A stretch of 64,000 nt of DNA from CATOSP01 sp965204715 (lineage in GTDB: Bacteria; Chloroflexota; Dehalococcoidia; Lucifugimonadales; UBA3495): the NCBI GenBank assembly GCA_965204715.1, contig OZ242009.1:4154001-4218000 (forward strand), in the 5' to 3' direction. Under the pieces are notes generated by a model. That model searched no databases. It had not been told where the DNA came from and saw nothing but the letters and a program-made list of their open reading frames with translations. The first letter of the stretch is position 1, and each line of letters starts with the position of its first letter. Position numbers and translations under genes: made by a program. Shown piece by piece: positions 1-7,749 of the stretch.

Positions 1-176
1 CTCCCCTGTCCGGTGCCACCTGGGTCCTCTGGCGCTACGAGTGGCCCTTCCAGGAGGGTGAGCACACCTTTGAGGTCAGGTGCGCCGAGGGGGACGGAAC
101 CCCGCAAATCGAGGAAAGAAAGGGCAATCGGCCTGACGGAGCATCGGGAATACACTCCCGCCGGACCCGGATTTAG
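1..176 (+). CDS. C-terminal end of a sulfite-oxidase-type molybdopterin oxidoreductase (partial)
   Basis: The third frame is open from the window edge to a TAG at 174-176 and gives 57 residues. The pattern of spaced tryptophans (TWVLWRYEWPF), then GEHTFEVRC, then PDGASGIHS near the end matches the C-terminal immunoglobulin-like dimerisation domain of the sulfite oxidase/SorA/YedY-like family. Those enzymes carry Mo-cofactor in an N-terminal domain that lies outside this window, so substrate and localisation cannot be judged. A strong hairpin follows at 246-285. The family assignment rests only on this short tail. Confidence 0.6.
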   Translation, partial: PLSGATWVLWRYEWPFQEGEHTFEVRCAEGDGTPQIEERKGNRPDGASGIHSRRTRI

Positions 177-245
177 ATCGTCGCAGCGTTAGGCCATTTG
201 CCCAAGGCAGGTTACGGGCGAGTCGGAGGCCGTCGGATTGGACGA

Positions 246-285
246 CACACTGGCCATTCCCGCATTCTGGGGAATGGCCAGTGTG
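246..285. terminator. Perfect 16-bp hairpin, probable terminator of the oxidoreductase gene
   Basis: Bases 246-261 and 270-285 are exact reverse complements around an 8-base loop, 70 nt after the upstream stop codon. The run of T after it is weak (ctttg), so Rho-independent action is likely but not certain. The rest of 177-453 shows no gene. Confidence 0.6.
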
Positions 286-453
286 CTTTGCTGGAACAAG
301 TCGCTGCATAGTTCTGCTCCGGGACCTTATTGGATACTACTCTGGTAGATAGCCTATTCAACCGGACAAGAAGTTATTGTATTATTGACTGGCATCATCA
401 TCTGCGCTGAGATGAGGTTGCCGGCCTGATCCAACTCTGGTGGATGACAGTGC

Positions 454-1143
454 GTGCCCATTGATTTCGTTCTAGTCCAGAAAATCATAGCCGCGGTGTT
501 CGTCGGCTATCTGCTGGGGTCCATTCCCTGCGCGCACATCATGGCGCGGCTGCGCGGCAGGGACATATTCTCGACCGGCAGCACCCTGGCGGGAACGGCC
601 AATGTCTACTGGAACATCGGGCGCAGATCGGGGGCGTTGGTATTCGCCGGAGACGTGGCTAAAGGCGCCAGCGCTGTGATGGTCGCCAGGCTGCTGGAAG
701 TTCCCGAACACATGACGCTGGTGGTGGCCGGGGCGGCAATCCTGGGCCACTGGAAGTCCATCTTCTCAAGGTTCAGGGGTGGCGACGGTATGGTGACCCT
801 CATGGGTCTGACCATCGCCATGATGGAGCCAAGGCTTGCCCTGGTTGGAGTTGTAACGGGCCTGATATTCGTCGCGCTGCTGTGGCGCACCACTTACCGG
901 TCGGCATGGGGCATCGTGGCGTGTTTCACCATCATGCTGGTGCTGAGTTTCTCTTACCAGATGGAGCGCGGGCTGGTGCTGGGGCTGACATTCCTGGCTG
1001 CCATGGTCGTGCTCAGGAGCACGTTGACCCAGCGGCGCCGGGGTATGGTCCGCGAAGGGAACAAGGAATTGGATACCGACGAGGACCTGGACCTGGATGA
1101 CGATCTGGACGGGGATGCCGATTTCGCACCCAGGAACGGTTAA
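454..1143 (+). CDS. Divergent PlsY-like glycerol-3-phosphate acyltransferase paralog
   Basis: This 229-residue GTG-started polytopic membrane protein resembles PlsY, which acylates glycerol-3-phosphate from acyl-phosphate in the cytoplasmic membrane. The N-terminal motif LLGSIPCAHIMA, the DVAKG motif and the third motif GHWKSIFSRFRGGDGMVT are recognisable. The second motif is altered: where a canonical PlsY has GSGNxGATN, this protein has GSTLAGTANV. The last 30 residues are an acidic Asp/Glu tail (DEDLDLDDDLDGD) not typical of PlsY. A canonical copy lies at 5284-5964, so this one may have changed substrate or role. It converges on the TPR gene and overlaps it by 4 bases. Confidence 0.7.
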   Translation: MPIDFVLVQKIIAAVFVGYLLGSIPCAHIMARLRGRDIFSTGSTLAGTANVYWNIGRRSGALVFAGDVAKGASAVMVARLLEVPEHMTLVVAGAAILGHWKSIFSRFRGGDGMVTLMGLTIAMMEPRLALVGVVTGLIFVALLWRTTYRSAWGIVACFTIMLVLSFSYQMERGLVLGLTFLAAMVVLRSTLTQRRRGMVREGNKELDTDEDLDLDDDLDGDADFAPRNG

Positions 1144-2318
1144 CCCGGCCGATCCGGCTCCTGGGTCTCCTTGAGCCGCCTCAACTCCAACACCCAGCCC
1201 AGGTCATCGTCGTCTGAAGCCTCGGCTCTCAGGTCCGGTACGAGGGCCATAGCCCGCTCCAGGTGGAACACGCAGCTGTCTACATCTCCACGGTTGGCGT
1301 AGAGCCTGGCCGCGTTGTAATGGGCGGCGGCGAAGTCCGGGACTGACTCCAAGGCTGAGAGATAATCAGCCAGCGCCTTCTCCCTGTCTCCCATAGCTTC
1401 AAAAGCGGCCCCCCGGTTACTCAATGACTCGGCGAAGTCCGGCCTCAGCTCGACCGCGCGTCCGTAGTCGGCTACCGCCCGCTCATAATCGCCTACGGCG
1501 TCAAAGGCCAATCCCCGGTTGTTCAGTGCCTCGGCATCTTCGGGATCGAGTTCCAGTACCTGCGAATAGTCGGCTATCGCGGCATCGATCCGCTCCAGGT
1601 AATAGTGAGTCCTAGCCCGGTTGAAGTAGGCGTAGGCGTTAGCCGGGTTGTGCTCGATGGCGGTACTGTAGTCCTCGATTGCCTCGTGGTGCTGTCCCAG
1701 TTCGTCCAGCGATGCGCCCCGGTTGAGATAGGCATTGGACAGGTCAGGGCGCAGTCCGATGGACCGGTCGAATGCCTCCACCGCTTCCCGGTGCCGGTCC
1801 AGCCGTGCCAGGACGACTCCGTAGTTGTAGACTGCCTGAAGGTAGTCAGGCCTTATTTCCAGCGCCTTCTCGTAGTCAGCAACCGCCTTGTCCCGCTGTC
1901 TCAGATCATCGTAGGCGTTGCCCCGCTGGTAGTACGCCTCTGCCAACCGGGGTTCTCGGTCCAACACGGCGTTCAGTTCGTTTACTGCTTCACAGGGTTG
2001 ACCTAGCCTGAGATGGGCCAGTCCCAGGTTGAAACGAGCATCGGTGTACTCCGGGTCGTCCAGAAGCACCTGCCTGAAGGCTTCGAGGGCATCCGCGTAA
2101 CGTCCCAAGGCGAAGCAGCCGTTACCGTAAAGAATCCCCTCTTCTCCACAGGCCGCGGCAACTTGGTTCAGAGCTTCTTCGACTTCCTGCCGGGAATATC
2201 CGGTGAGACGGCCACCCCTGGGACGCGGGGTAAGCCGGGACACGCCGATGGAGTGTTCCTCCAGCAACTCGGCCAGCTTGATTAACGGTGGAGTGTCTGG
2301 TTGAGTCAACTTCGGCAA
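1140..2318 (-). CDS. TPR-repeat protein
   Basis: The product has 392 residues. After about 60 residues without repeats it is built from roughly nine consecutive 34-residue tetratricopeptide repeats, with the usual spacing of Ala/Gly/Tyr and Pro at repeat ends (for example AYYQRGNAYDDLRQRDKAV, ALEIRPDYLQAVYNYG). TPR solenoids act as protein-binding scaffolds. There is no signal peptide or catalytic domain, so a cytoplasmic adaptor role is the most that can be said. Its stop overlaps the end of the convergent PlsY-like gene. Confidence 0.8.
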   Translation of the reverse strand: MPKLTQPDTPPLIKLAELLEEHSIGVSRLTPRPRGGRLTGYSRQEVEEALNQVAAACGEEGILYGNGCFALGRYADALEAFRQVLLDDPEYTDARFNLGLAHLRLGQPCEAVNELNAVLDREPRLAEAYYQRGNAYDDLRQRDKAVADYEKALEIRPDYLQAVYNYGVVLARLDRHREAVEAFDRSIGLRPDLSNAYLNRGASLDELGQHHEAIEDYSTAIEHNPANAYAYFNRARTHYYLERIDAAIADYSQVLELDPEDAEALNNRGLAFDAVGDYERAVADYGRAVELRPDFAESLSNRGAAFEAMGDREKALADYLSALESVPDFAAAHYNAARLYANRGDVDSCVFHLERAMALVPDLRAEASDDDDLGWVLELRRLKETQEPDRPG

Positions 2319-2460
2319 CCGTCCTGTTGAGGGTTACGTTGATGGCCCTGGAAGGACCCGGGGACAACGCTCGTTTTGGTCGCGCAAAATAGCATACCAC
2401 GGAAACCGCCCCCAAGTGTGCTTCCCGTGCAGGGCCTTTTAATGGTCGCAGAAATGTTCT

Positions 2461-2556
2461 CTCTCCCTCTAGGTGAGGGAGAGGGTGTCCTTTCACGGGA
2501 AACCGCTGCTGATGCGAAGGATTCTCCCCACCTCCGGCCCTCTCCCTTGAGGGAGA
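2461..2556. repeat. Pair of GAGGGAGA palindromes (REP-like dispersed repeat)
   Basis: Two short palindromes lie between the TPR gene and the glutaredoxin gene: a 9-bp stem at 2461-2469/2475-2483 and a 6-bp stem at 2541-2546/2551-2556. The second is preceded by CTCCGGCCCTCTCCC, which recurs almost exactly at 51607-51620. Similar elements lie at 51301-51333 and 51597-51630. This is a dispersed intergenic palindrome family rather than a gene. Apart from it, 2319-2657 shows nothing convincing. Confidence 0.7.
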
Positions 2557-2657
2557 ACTAAAAGACCCTGGTGACTTCCTGTGGACTGCCGTTGAACGGG
2601 GGAGGGTTCCGGCTTACAATGGGCATTGTCCAAGCATTACGACAAAGGGAGTCTGAA

Positions 2658-2888
2658 GTGACCCAAGCTGCAGATACCGATGTAACCATCTACACCCACC
2701 CCGATTGCGCTTATTCCGCCGCCGCCAAGATGGACTACCGCAAGCGAGGCGTAGCATACCTGGAAATCGACGTCGCCAAGCAGCCCGACAAGGTGTCCGA
2801 GCTTCTGGAGCACTCCAAGGGAGAACGGGTAACGCCGGTCATTGTTGAGAATGGCGTTGCGACCATCGGGTTCAAGGGCGGGTATTGA
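2658..2888 (+). CDS. Small glutaredoxin-like protein with a single active-site cysteine
   Basis: With a GTG start at 2658, preceded by AAAGGGAG, the product has 76 residues. An ATG at 2571 is possible but would add sequence without a good ribosome site. The thioredoxin-fold pattern is clear: VTIYTHPDCAYS, then GVAYLEIDV, then the cis-proline segment VTPVIVENG, then FKGGY. The active site is CAYS rather than CPYC, so it is a monothiol type and cannot form an intramolecular disulfide there. Members act in glutathione or bacillithiol-like mixed-disulfide reduction or in Fe-S handling; the partner is unknown. Confidence 0.75.
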   Translation: MTQAADTDVTIYTHPDCAYSAAAKMDYRKRGVAYLEIDVAKQPDKVSELLEHSKGERVTPVIVENGVATIGFKGGY

Positions 2889-2990
2889 GACTTCTAATCC
2901 GGGCCGGTCGGCCCACAGATTCCTGAGAGCGCCTTTGCCGCCCATCCTCTCCCAAGCGGACAAATTTCTGTCATTACTGACATTTGCTCG

Positions 2991-3020
2991 TTGTGGGGGC
3001 CGAAAACGCTATGCTAGGAT
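2991..3020 (+). promoter_or_regulatory. Possible recA promoter
   Basis: TTGTGG at 2991-2996 and TAGGAT at 3015-3020 are separated by 18 bp, with TGC just before the -10 (extended -10). The site is about 100 bp upstream of recA. I looked for a LexA operator around it (Gram-positive GAAC-N4-GTTC or the CTGT-N8-ACAG type) and saw none. Confidence 0.4.
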
Positions 3021-3117
3021 TTCCCTAGACCAAGACAGCAGGCACCCACCAAATTCACCATGACATGGCCAGCCGCCGGAGAAGCGGGGCAGCCTGTCAA
3101 TGCGAGGAGCAGTCAGG

Positions 3118-4200
3118 ATGGCAGGGACGGAACGGGACAAAGACGCGGCGTTGGAGATCGCCCTAGGGCGCATCGAGAAAGACTATGGCAAGGGCGCAGT
3201 CATGCGCCTCGGGGAGATGAGCCAGCAACTGGCTACAGAGGTAATCCCCACCGGGTCATTGGCGCTGGACGTTGCACTGGGAGCAGGCGGGATCCCCAAG
3301 GGCAGGGTGACTGAAATCTTCGGCGCGGAATCCGCGGGGAAGTCAACCCTGGCGATCCACATCATGGCCCAGACTCAGCTACAGGGCGGAATAGCTGCTT
3401 ATGTGGATGTGGAACACGCCCTCGACCCCTACTACGCCGCGAATTGCGGCCTGAACCTGGACAGCCTGCTGATCGCCCAGCCGGACAGCGCGGAGCAGGC
3501 CCTGGACATCACCGAGCAACTGGTCCGCAGCGGAGCTATCGACTCGATAGTTATCGACAGCGTGGCCGCCCTGGTCCCCCAGTCAGAGATCGAGGGCGAC
3601 ATGGGGGATACCCATGTGGGTGCACAGGCCCGGCTGATGTCGCAGGCGTTGCGGAAACTCACCTCAGCCATACACCGCTCGCACACCGCCGTGATCTTCA
3701 TCAATCAACTACGGGAGAAAATCGGCATCTCCTACGGCAATCCCGAGGTCACACCCGGCGGCAGGGCCCTGAAGTTCTACAGCTCTGTGCGTATCGACCT
3801 GCGCCGCATTGAGTCGATCAAGCAGGGATCGGAGATCATCGGAAACCGCGTGCGGGCCAGGATCGTCAAGAACAAGGTCGCCGCGCCCTTCCGTGTCGCC
3901 GAGTTCGACATTATGTTCAATCAGGGCATAAGCAAGATGGGGGACCTCCTTGAACTAGGCACCAGCCAGGGCATCATCAAGAAGTCCGGGTCCTTCTACT
4001 CCTATGGCGAGACCCGCCTGGGCCAGGGCAGGGAGAATTCCAAGGAGTTCCTCACACAACATCCCGAAATCGCCGCCTCAGTGGAAGCTCGAATCCGTGG
4101 TATGGAACCATCACAGGAACCAGCGCAGGCGGCGGCCACAGCAGAGGACGGGGCCGATTACAGGCTTCCCGCCGTCTCTGACGCGGACGGCGAAGAATAA
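3118..4200 (+). CDS. recA: Recombinase RecA
   Basis: RecA polymerises on single-stranded DNA and drives homologous pairing, strand exchange and LexA-type autocleavage. The 360-residue product shows Walker A (FGAESAGKST), the Walker B region with IDSIVIDSVAALVP, the L1 loop region EIEGDMGDTHVGAQAR, the L2 region with NQLREKIG, and the C-terminal domain ending in an acidic tail. I chose ATG 3118 because GAGGAG at 3104-3109 is well placed; an in-frame ATG at 3100 lies inside that region. recX follows 43 bp downstream, the classic pairing. Confidence 0.97.
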   Translation: MAGTERDKDAALEIALGRIEKDYGKGAVMRLGEMSQQLATEVIPTGSLALDVALGAGGIPKGRVTEIFGAESAGKSTLAIHIMAQTQLQGGIAAYVDVEHALDPYYAANCGLNLDSLLIAQPDSAEQALDITEQLVRSGAIDSIVIDSVAALVPQSEIEGDMGDTHVGAQARLMSQALRKLTSAIHRSHTAVIFINQLREKIGISYGNPEVTPGGRALKFYSSVRIDLRRIESIKQGSEIIGNRVRARIVKNKVAAPFRVAEFDIMFNQGISKMGDLLELGTSQGIIKKSGSFYSYGETRLGQGRENSKEFLTQHPEIAASVEARIRGMEPSQEPAQAAATAEDGADYRLPAVSDADGEE

Positions 4201-4243
4201 GCGGAGCCAGTAGCCCCGCCATCATCAGAGACCGGCGGATATC

Positions 4244-4768
4244 GTGAGACGCGGAAACCGGAACACCGGGGCGACGCTGGACAACTCGGCGGAGCGAGGG
4301 CTGGCAGCCGGACTGCGGATGCTGGCCCACCGCGCTCGTACTGAGGCGGAGGTACGTAACCGGCTCACACAGCGATTTACCCTGGAGGTCGTGGCCCAGA
4401 CCATTGCCCAGCTCAAGGAGCGCCGGTTCCTGGATGACGCCGCATTCGCCAGGGGCTGGCGTGAGAGCCGGGAACGCCGCCGTCCCCGGGGAGAAGCGTT
4501 GTTGCGGCAGGAGCTGTTGCAGCGGGGAGTCGCCCTAGATGTGATAGAAGAGGCATTTCAGGGCTTCGATGCCACCTCCAACGCCTACCGGGCCGGATGC
4601 AAGCTGGCACGGCGCATTTCAGCGGCCACCAGGGAGGATTTCCGCCGCCGGCTGTGGGCGCACCTGCGAAGGAAGGGATTTGAGCAGGATGTGATCCGGG
4701 AGACGGTGGAATGCCTGTGGCAAGAGTTACCGGAGCTTCAGCATAGCCAGGTAGACTCCCACAGCTAG
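4244..4768 (+). CDS. recX: Regulatory protein RecX
   Basis: RecX binds RecA filaments and limits their growth. The 174-residue product has the expected all-helical tandem repeats: LAHRARTEAEVRNRL, the ERRFLDDAAFARGW motif, and RRKGFEQDVI near the end. It starts with GTG 43 bp after recA and is probably cotranscribed with it. The last 42 bases overlap the end of the convergent zinc-finger membrane protein gene. Confidence 0.93.
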   Translation: MRRGNRNTGATLDNSAERGLAAGLRMLAHRARTEAEVRNRLTQRFTLEVVAQTIAQLKERRFLDDAAFARGWRESRERRRPRGEALLRQELLQRGVALDVIEEAFQGFDATSNAYRAGCKLARRISAATREDFRRRLWAHLRRKGFEQDVIRETVECLWQELPELQHSQVDSHS

Positions 4769-5263
4769 GGCCAGGAGGGTGTAGATGCTGAAAAACGGAC
4801 CCAGCAACACAGCGATGGCGTAAGAGAGAATCACCGATGCCCCGGCAGCCCATGAGAGTAGTATGCTGCGTTTCCGGTTAACCGTGCGGCTGACTATCTC
4901 CCCGGAAGCGAGGCCGATTACTATTCCCGCCAAAGCCAGCAGCAGGGCCGGGGCAAACCCATCGAACAGATACCTGACAAGGTAATTGTAGACTCCCCAT
5001 AGCACCCCACCACCGATTCCCATCATAATCGCGGTCGTCAGACCACGGAGGTAGTACAGAGGGCGGACTTCGTAAGTGGGGTTAGCGACAGGTCTGCCAC
5101 AGTCCCGGCAACGGATACCGACGGGCGCCTGCACCATGCATTGAGTGCAAATGGACTTACCGCAATGGCTGCAGGAAAGTCCGGTCTCAATCTCTGGGTG
5201 CCAAGCGCAATAATGCACAGCCCCCGGCCCCCGGCCTACCTCTTGTGTCTGGTCAGCGCTCAA
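4727..5263 (-). CDS. Zinc-finger (B-box-like) membrane protein
   Basis: The 178-residue product begins with TTG, with GGAG seven bases upstream. Residues 16-60 hold an eight-ligand Cys/His cluster (HYCAWHP, SCSHCGKSICTQCM, IRCRDCGRP) like the B-box-type finger found before rhomboid or other membrane domains in bacteria. The remainder is about four hydrophobic helices without a rhomboid Gly-x-Ser-Gly site, so it is not a protease. It is the last gene of the rny-ymdB-PHP-plsY run, 20 bp after plsY. Function is unknown. Confidence 0.7.
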   Translation of the reverse strand: MSADQTQEVGRGPGAVHYCAWHPEIETGLSCSHCGKSICTQCMVQAPVGIRCRDCGRPVANPTYEVRPLYYLRGLTTAIMMGIGGGVLWGVYNYLVRYLFDGFAPALLLALAGIVIGLASGEIVSRTVNRKRSILLSWAAGASVILSYAIAVLLGPFFSIYTLLALAVGVYLAMLKLR

Positions 5264-5283
5264 GTTTCATCTCCAGAAATATG

Positions 5284-5964
5284 CTAGTCTGAGGCGCGCG
5301 GGGATCTGTGGACCCAGTCGGCGTTGTCGTCCACGTCACGGTCGAGGAACAGCCGGTTGAACAGGACTTTTTTCCTGTTCAACCCTGGATACAGCGGCGT
5401 CCAGTTGGACAGCAATCGCTTCGCTACGACCAGCACCAACGCGCCAACACAATACCAGACTACCACAGCCGGGTCTCGGGCAATAACCGTCCATAGGGGA
5501 AGCAGCAACAGGGCGATCAGAACCCAAACCCCGGAACTGCGAGTCAGAAGCCAGCCAATCCCCACCATGACAAGGGATACAGTCAGGACTATGGGGGAAA
5601 GGACCGCCAAACTGCCAACTACGACGGCGACGCCGCGTCCACCCTGGAATTTAAGAAAGATCGACCAGTTGTGCCCGGCCAATGCGAATAGGGGAACGCC
5701 AATCATGGGGCCGGATTCCAGGCGCAGGTCAAGGAGGTAAGCACCAACAACCAAAGGCGCGGACCCTTTACCCAACACGTCGAATAGGAAAAGCGGAATC
5801 CAAGGCCACTTCCCCAGATGCCGGAATGCGTTGGATGCTCCGACGTTGCCGCTGCCATAGTCCCGGATATCGATGTTCTTGGATACCCTGGCAACGATGT
5901 ACGCCGTCGGAACGGAGCCTATCAGGTAGGAGCAGATATAGAGCCCGGCGATCTCTATCAGCAC
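5284..5964 (-). CDS. plsY: Acyl-phosphate:glycerol-3-phosphate acyltransferase PlsY
   Basis: PlsY makes 1-acyl-glycerol-3-phosphate in the membrane, the first step of phospholipid synthesis. The 226-residue, GTG-started protein has all three cytoplasmic motifs: LIGSVPTAYIVA, GSGNVGASNAFR and GHNWSIFLKFQGGRGVA, with the usual hydrophobic helices between. This is the canonical copy, in contrast with the divergent one at 454-1143. It lies 21 bp after the PHP phosphoesterase gene and is probably cotranscribed with it. Confidence 0.94.
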   Translation of the reverse strand: MLIEIAGLYICSYLIGSVPTAYIVARVSKNIDIRDYGSGNVGASNAFRHLGKWPWIPLFLFDVLGKGSAPLVVGAYLLDLRLESGPMIGVPLFALAGHNWSIFLKFQGGRGVAVVVGSLAVLSPIVLTVSLVMVGIGWLLTRSSGVWVLIALLLLPLWTVIARDPAVVVWYCVGALVLVVAKRLLSNWTPLYPGLNRKKVLFNRLFLDRDVDDNADWVHRSPRASD

Positions 5965-5985
5965 TGTCGGGATGCTCCCCAGCCG

Positions 5986-6822
5986 CTAACGCAGCCTGCG
6001 TGCCGCATCCTCCAATCGTTCCACTGTTTCCAGTGGCGGTCCCAAGGTTCCTGGCAGCAACTCCCCGGTATTGCCCAACCCATGATAGTCGCTGCCCCCA
6101 CATGGGATAAGGTCGTACTCCTCCGCCAATTGGGCAAGACGGTTGACCGTTTCGGAATCGTACTGGGCATAGTGGACCTCCATGCCCATAAGACCGGCGT
6201 CCTTGAGCAGCGCAATGGCGGGTTCCATGTCTGCCAGATAAGCAGGGTGGGCCAACACCGGGACTGCGCCGAAACGGACCAGCAGGTTGACGGCTTGGTC
6301 CGGCGACATCTTGGTGCGTTCGACATATGCCAGACCGTTGCGGCCAAGATACTCGGGGAAAGCGTCCTTCGGCTCCTTGCAGTAGCCCTTTTCGACCATC
6401 GCCAGCGCGATGTGGGGCCGGCCCACTGCCCCATCTCCGGCAATCTCCTTGACCCGCTTCCAATCTATGTGGATGCCCAGAGTGGCCAGCTTGTCCACCA
6501 TCGCCTTGCCCCGCTCCAGGCGTCCGTCCCGGAAGCGTCCAAGCAGGGACTGTAGCTCCGGGTCCTCATGGTTGAGGAAGTAACCCAGCATGTGGACTTC
6601 GTCGCCGGGTATATCGGTGCTGATCTCGATGGCCGGGATTATCCTCAAGTCGGGGAACTCCCTGGCAGCCTCGAATGCTTCGGCAAGACCTTCAGTAGTA
6701 TCATGGTCCGATATCGCCACCTGCTTCAACCCCTGGCTGGCAACCAAATGCACCAACTCAGTGGGAGACAGCCGTCCATCCGAGGCCGTGGTATGCAAGT
6801 GCAAGTCAACCAAAGCGTCCAT
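5986..6822 (-). CDS. PHP-domain phosphoesterase (RNase AM/YciV-like)
   Basis: The 278-residue protein carries the PHP metal-binding motifs: DLHLHTTASDG at residues 6-16, ISDHDTTEG, the AHPAYLAD segment and the terminal GGSDYHG. Relatives act as 3',5'-nucleoside bisphosphate phosphatases and 5'-to-3' exonucleases on short RNA. The start lies one base after the ymdB stop (TAG-a-ATG), so translation is probably coupled. A nucleic-acid role fits its place behind rny and ymdB. Confidence 0.88.
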   Translation of the reverse strand: MDALVDLHLHTTASDGRLSPTELVHLVASQGLKQVAISDHDTTEGLAEAFEAAREFPDLRIIPAIEISTDIPGDEVHMLGYFLNHEDPELQSLLGRFRDGRLERGKAMVDKLATLGIHIDWKRVKEIAGDGAVGRPHIALAMVEKGYCKEPKDAFPEYLGRNGLAYVERTKMSPDQAVNLLVRFGAVPVLAHPAYLADMEPAIALLKDAGLMGMEVHYAQYDSETVNRLAQLAEEYDLIPCGGSDYHGLGNTGELLPGTLGPPLETVERLEDAARRLR

Positions 6823-6823
6823 T

Positions 6824-7591
6824 CTATTTCACCATCCTGTCCATCCGGTCAATTGACAGGGCCTTACCGGACTCCGAGTCAATTTCGACCAGCACCGAGT
6901 TCATGACCACCGGCCCACTGGCGACGGTCAGCCGGTTGGGCAGACCGGTCAGAAACCGGTCCAGCACCGCGCTTGAATCACTGCCTATTACGGAGTCTAC
7001 GGGACCCGTCATGCCCACGTCGGTAACATAGGCTGTCCCCGACGGGAGGACTCGCGTGTCCACGGTCCCCACGTGAGTGTGGGTGCCCACGACGGCGCTG
7101 ACTCGGCCGTCGAGATACCATCCCATCGCCTGTTTCTCCGACGTTGCCTCGGCGTGGAAATCGACCAACACAACCCTGGGACCGTCCTCGGCGACCTCAT
7201 TCAGTATGCTGGCGGCAGTGCGGAAAGGGCAGTCCAACGGAGCCATGAACACGCGGCCGATAAGGTTCATCACCATGACACCGTCGTGGACTATATAACC
7301 GCGCCCCGGAGCGTCAGGGTAGTTGGCGGGACGTACCAGGGGCAGGCCCTCGTCCATGTGCGGGACTATATCCTTCTGGTCCCAGATATGGTTCCCGGAA
7401 GTAAGGACGTCCACTCCGTTCTCCAGGAGCTCGTAAGCCGTCTCCAGGGTCAGTCCGAACCCGCCGGCAGTATTTTCCGCATTGGCTATTACCAAGTCGA
7501 TACCATGCTCCTCACGCATTTCTGGAACAAGGCTCCGGATGGCCCGTCTGCCGGGGCGTCCGATGATGTCGCCAATCATGAGTATACGCAA
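6824..7591 (-). CDS. ymdB: YmdB-type metallophosphoesterase
   Basis: The family hydrolyses 2',3'-cyclic nucleotides. I place the start at TTG 7591, giving 255 residues beginning MRILMIGDIIGRPGR, because this matches the family N-terminus and has GGGAG upstream; the open frame extends to 7627 but those residues are not family-like. Motifs seen are GDIIGRPG, NAENTAGG, SGNHIWDQKD, VDFHAEATSEK and GTHTHVGTVD, which supply the two-metal ligands. The gene follows rny, an arrangement known from Firmicutes, where YmdB interacts functionally with RNase Y. Confidence 0.93.
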   Translation of the reverse strand: MRILMIGDIIGRPGRRAIRSLVPEMREEHGIDLVIANAENTAGGFGLTLETAYELLENGVDVLTSGNHIWDQKDIVPHMDEGLPLVRPANYPDAPGRGYIVHDGVMVMNLIGRVFMAPLDCPFRTAASILNEVAEDGPRVVLVDFHAEATSEKQAMGWYLDGRVSAVVGTHTHVGTVDTRVLPSGTAYVTDVGMTGPVDSVIGSDSSAVLDRFLTGLPNRLTVASGPVVMNSVLVEIDSESGKALSIDRMDRMVK

Positions 7592-7749
7592 TCGAAGACT
7601 CTCCCAGAGGTTTGAACCCCTGTACAATCGAAGGGGGCCGGGATTAGCCCCGTGCCCCCTTCGTGCGTTCAGTGCTTAGCCCGCACAGTACGAGCCTTTT
7701 GTTCGTACCGGCGTGAGACCGAACCGGCGGGCGTTTTTGCAACCCTCCG

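Noticed and set aside
2889..3117. LexA operator in front of recA
   Set aside because: No GAAC-N4-GTTC or CTGT-N8-ACAG type palindrome could be found by eye.
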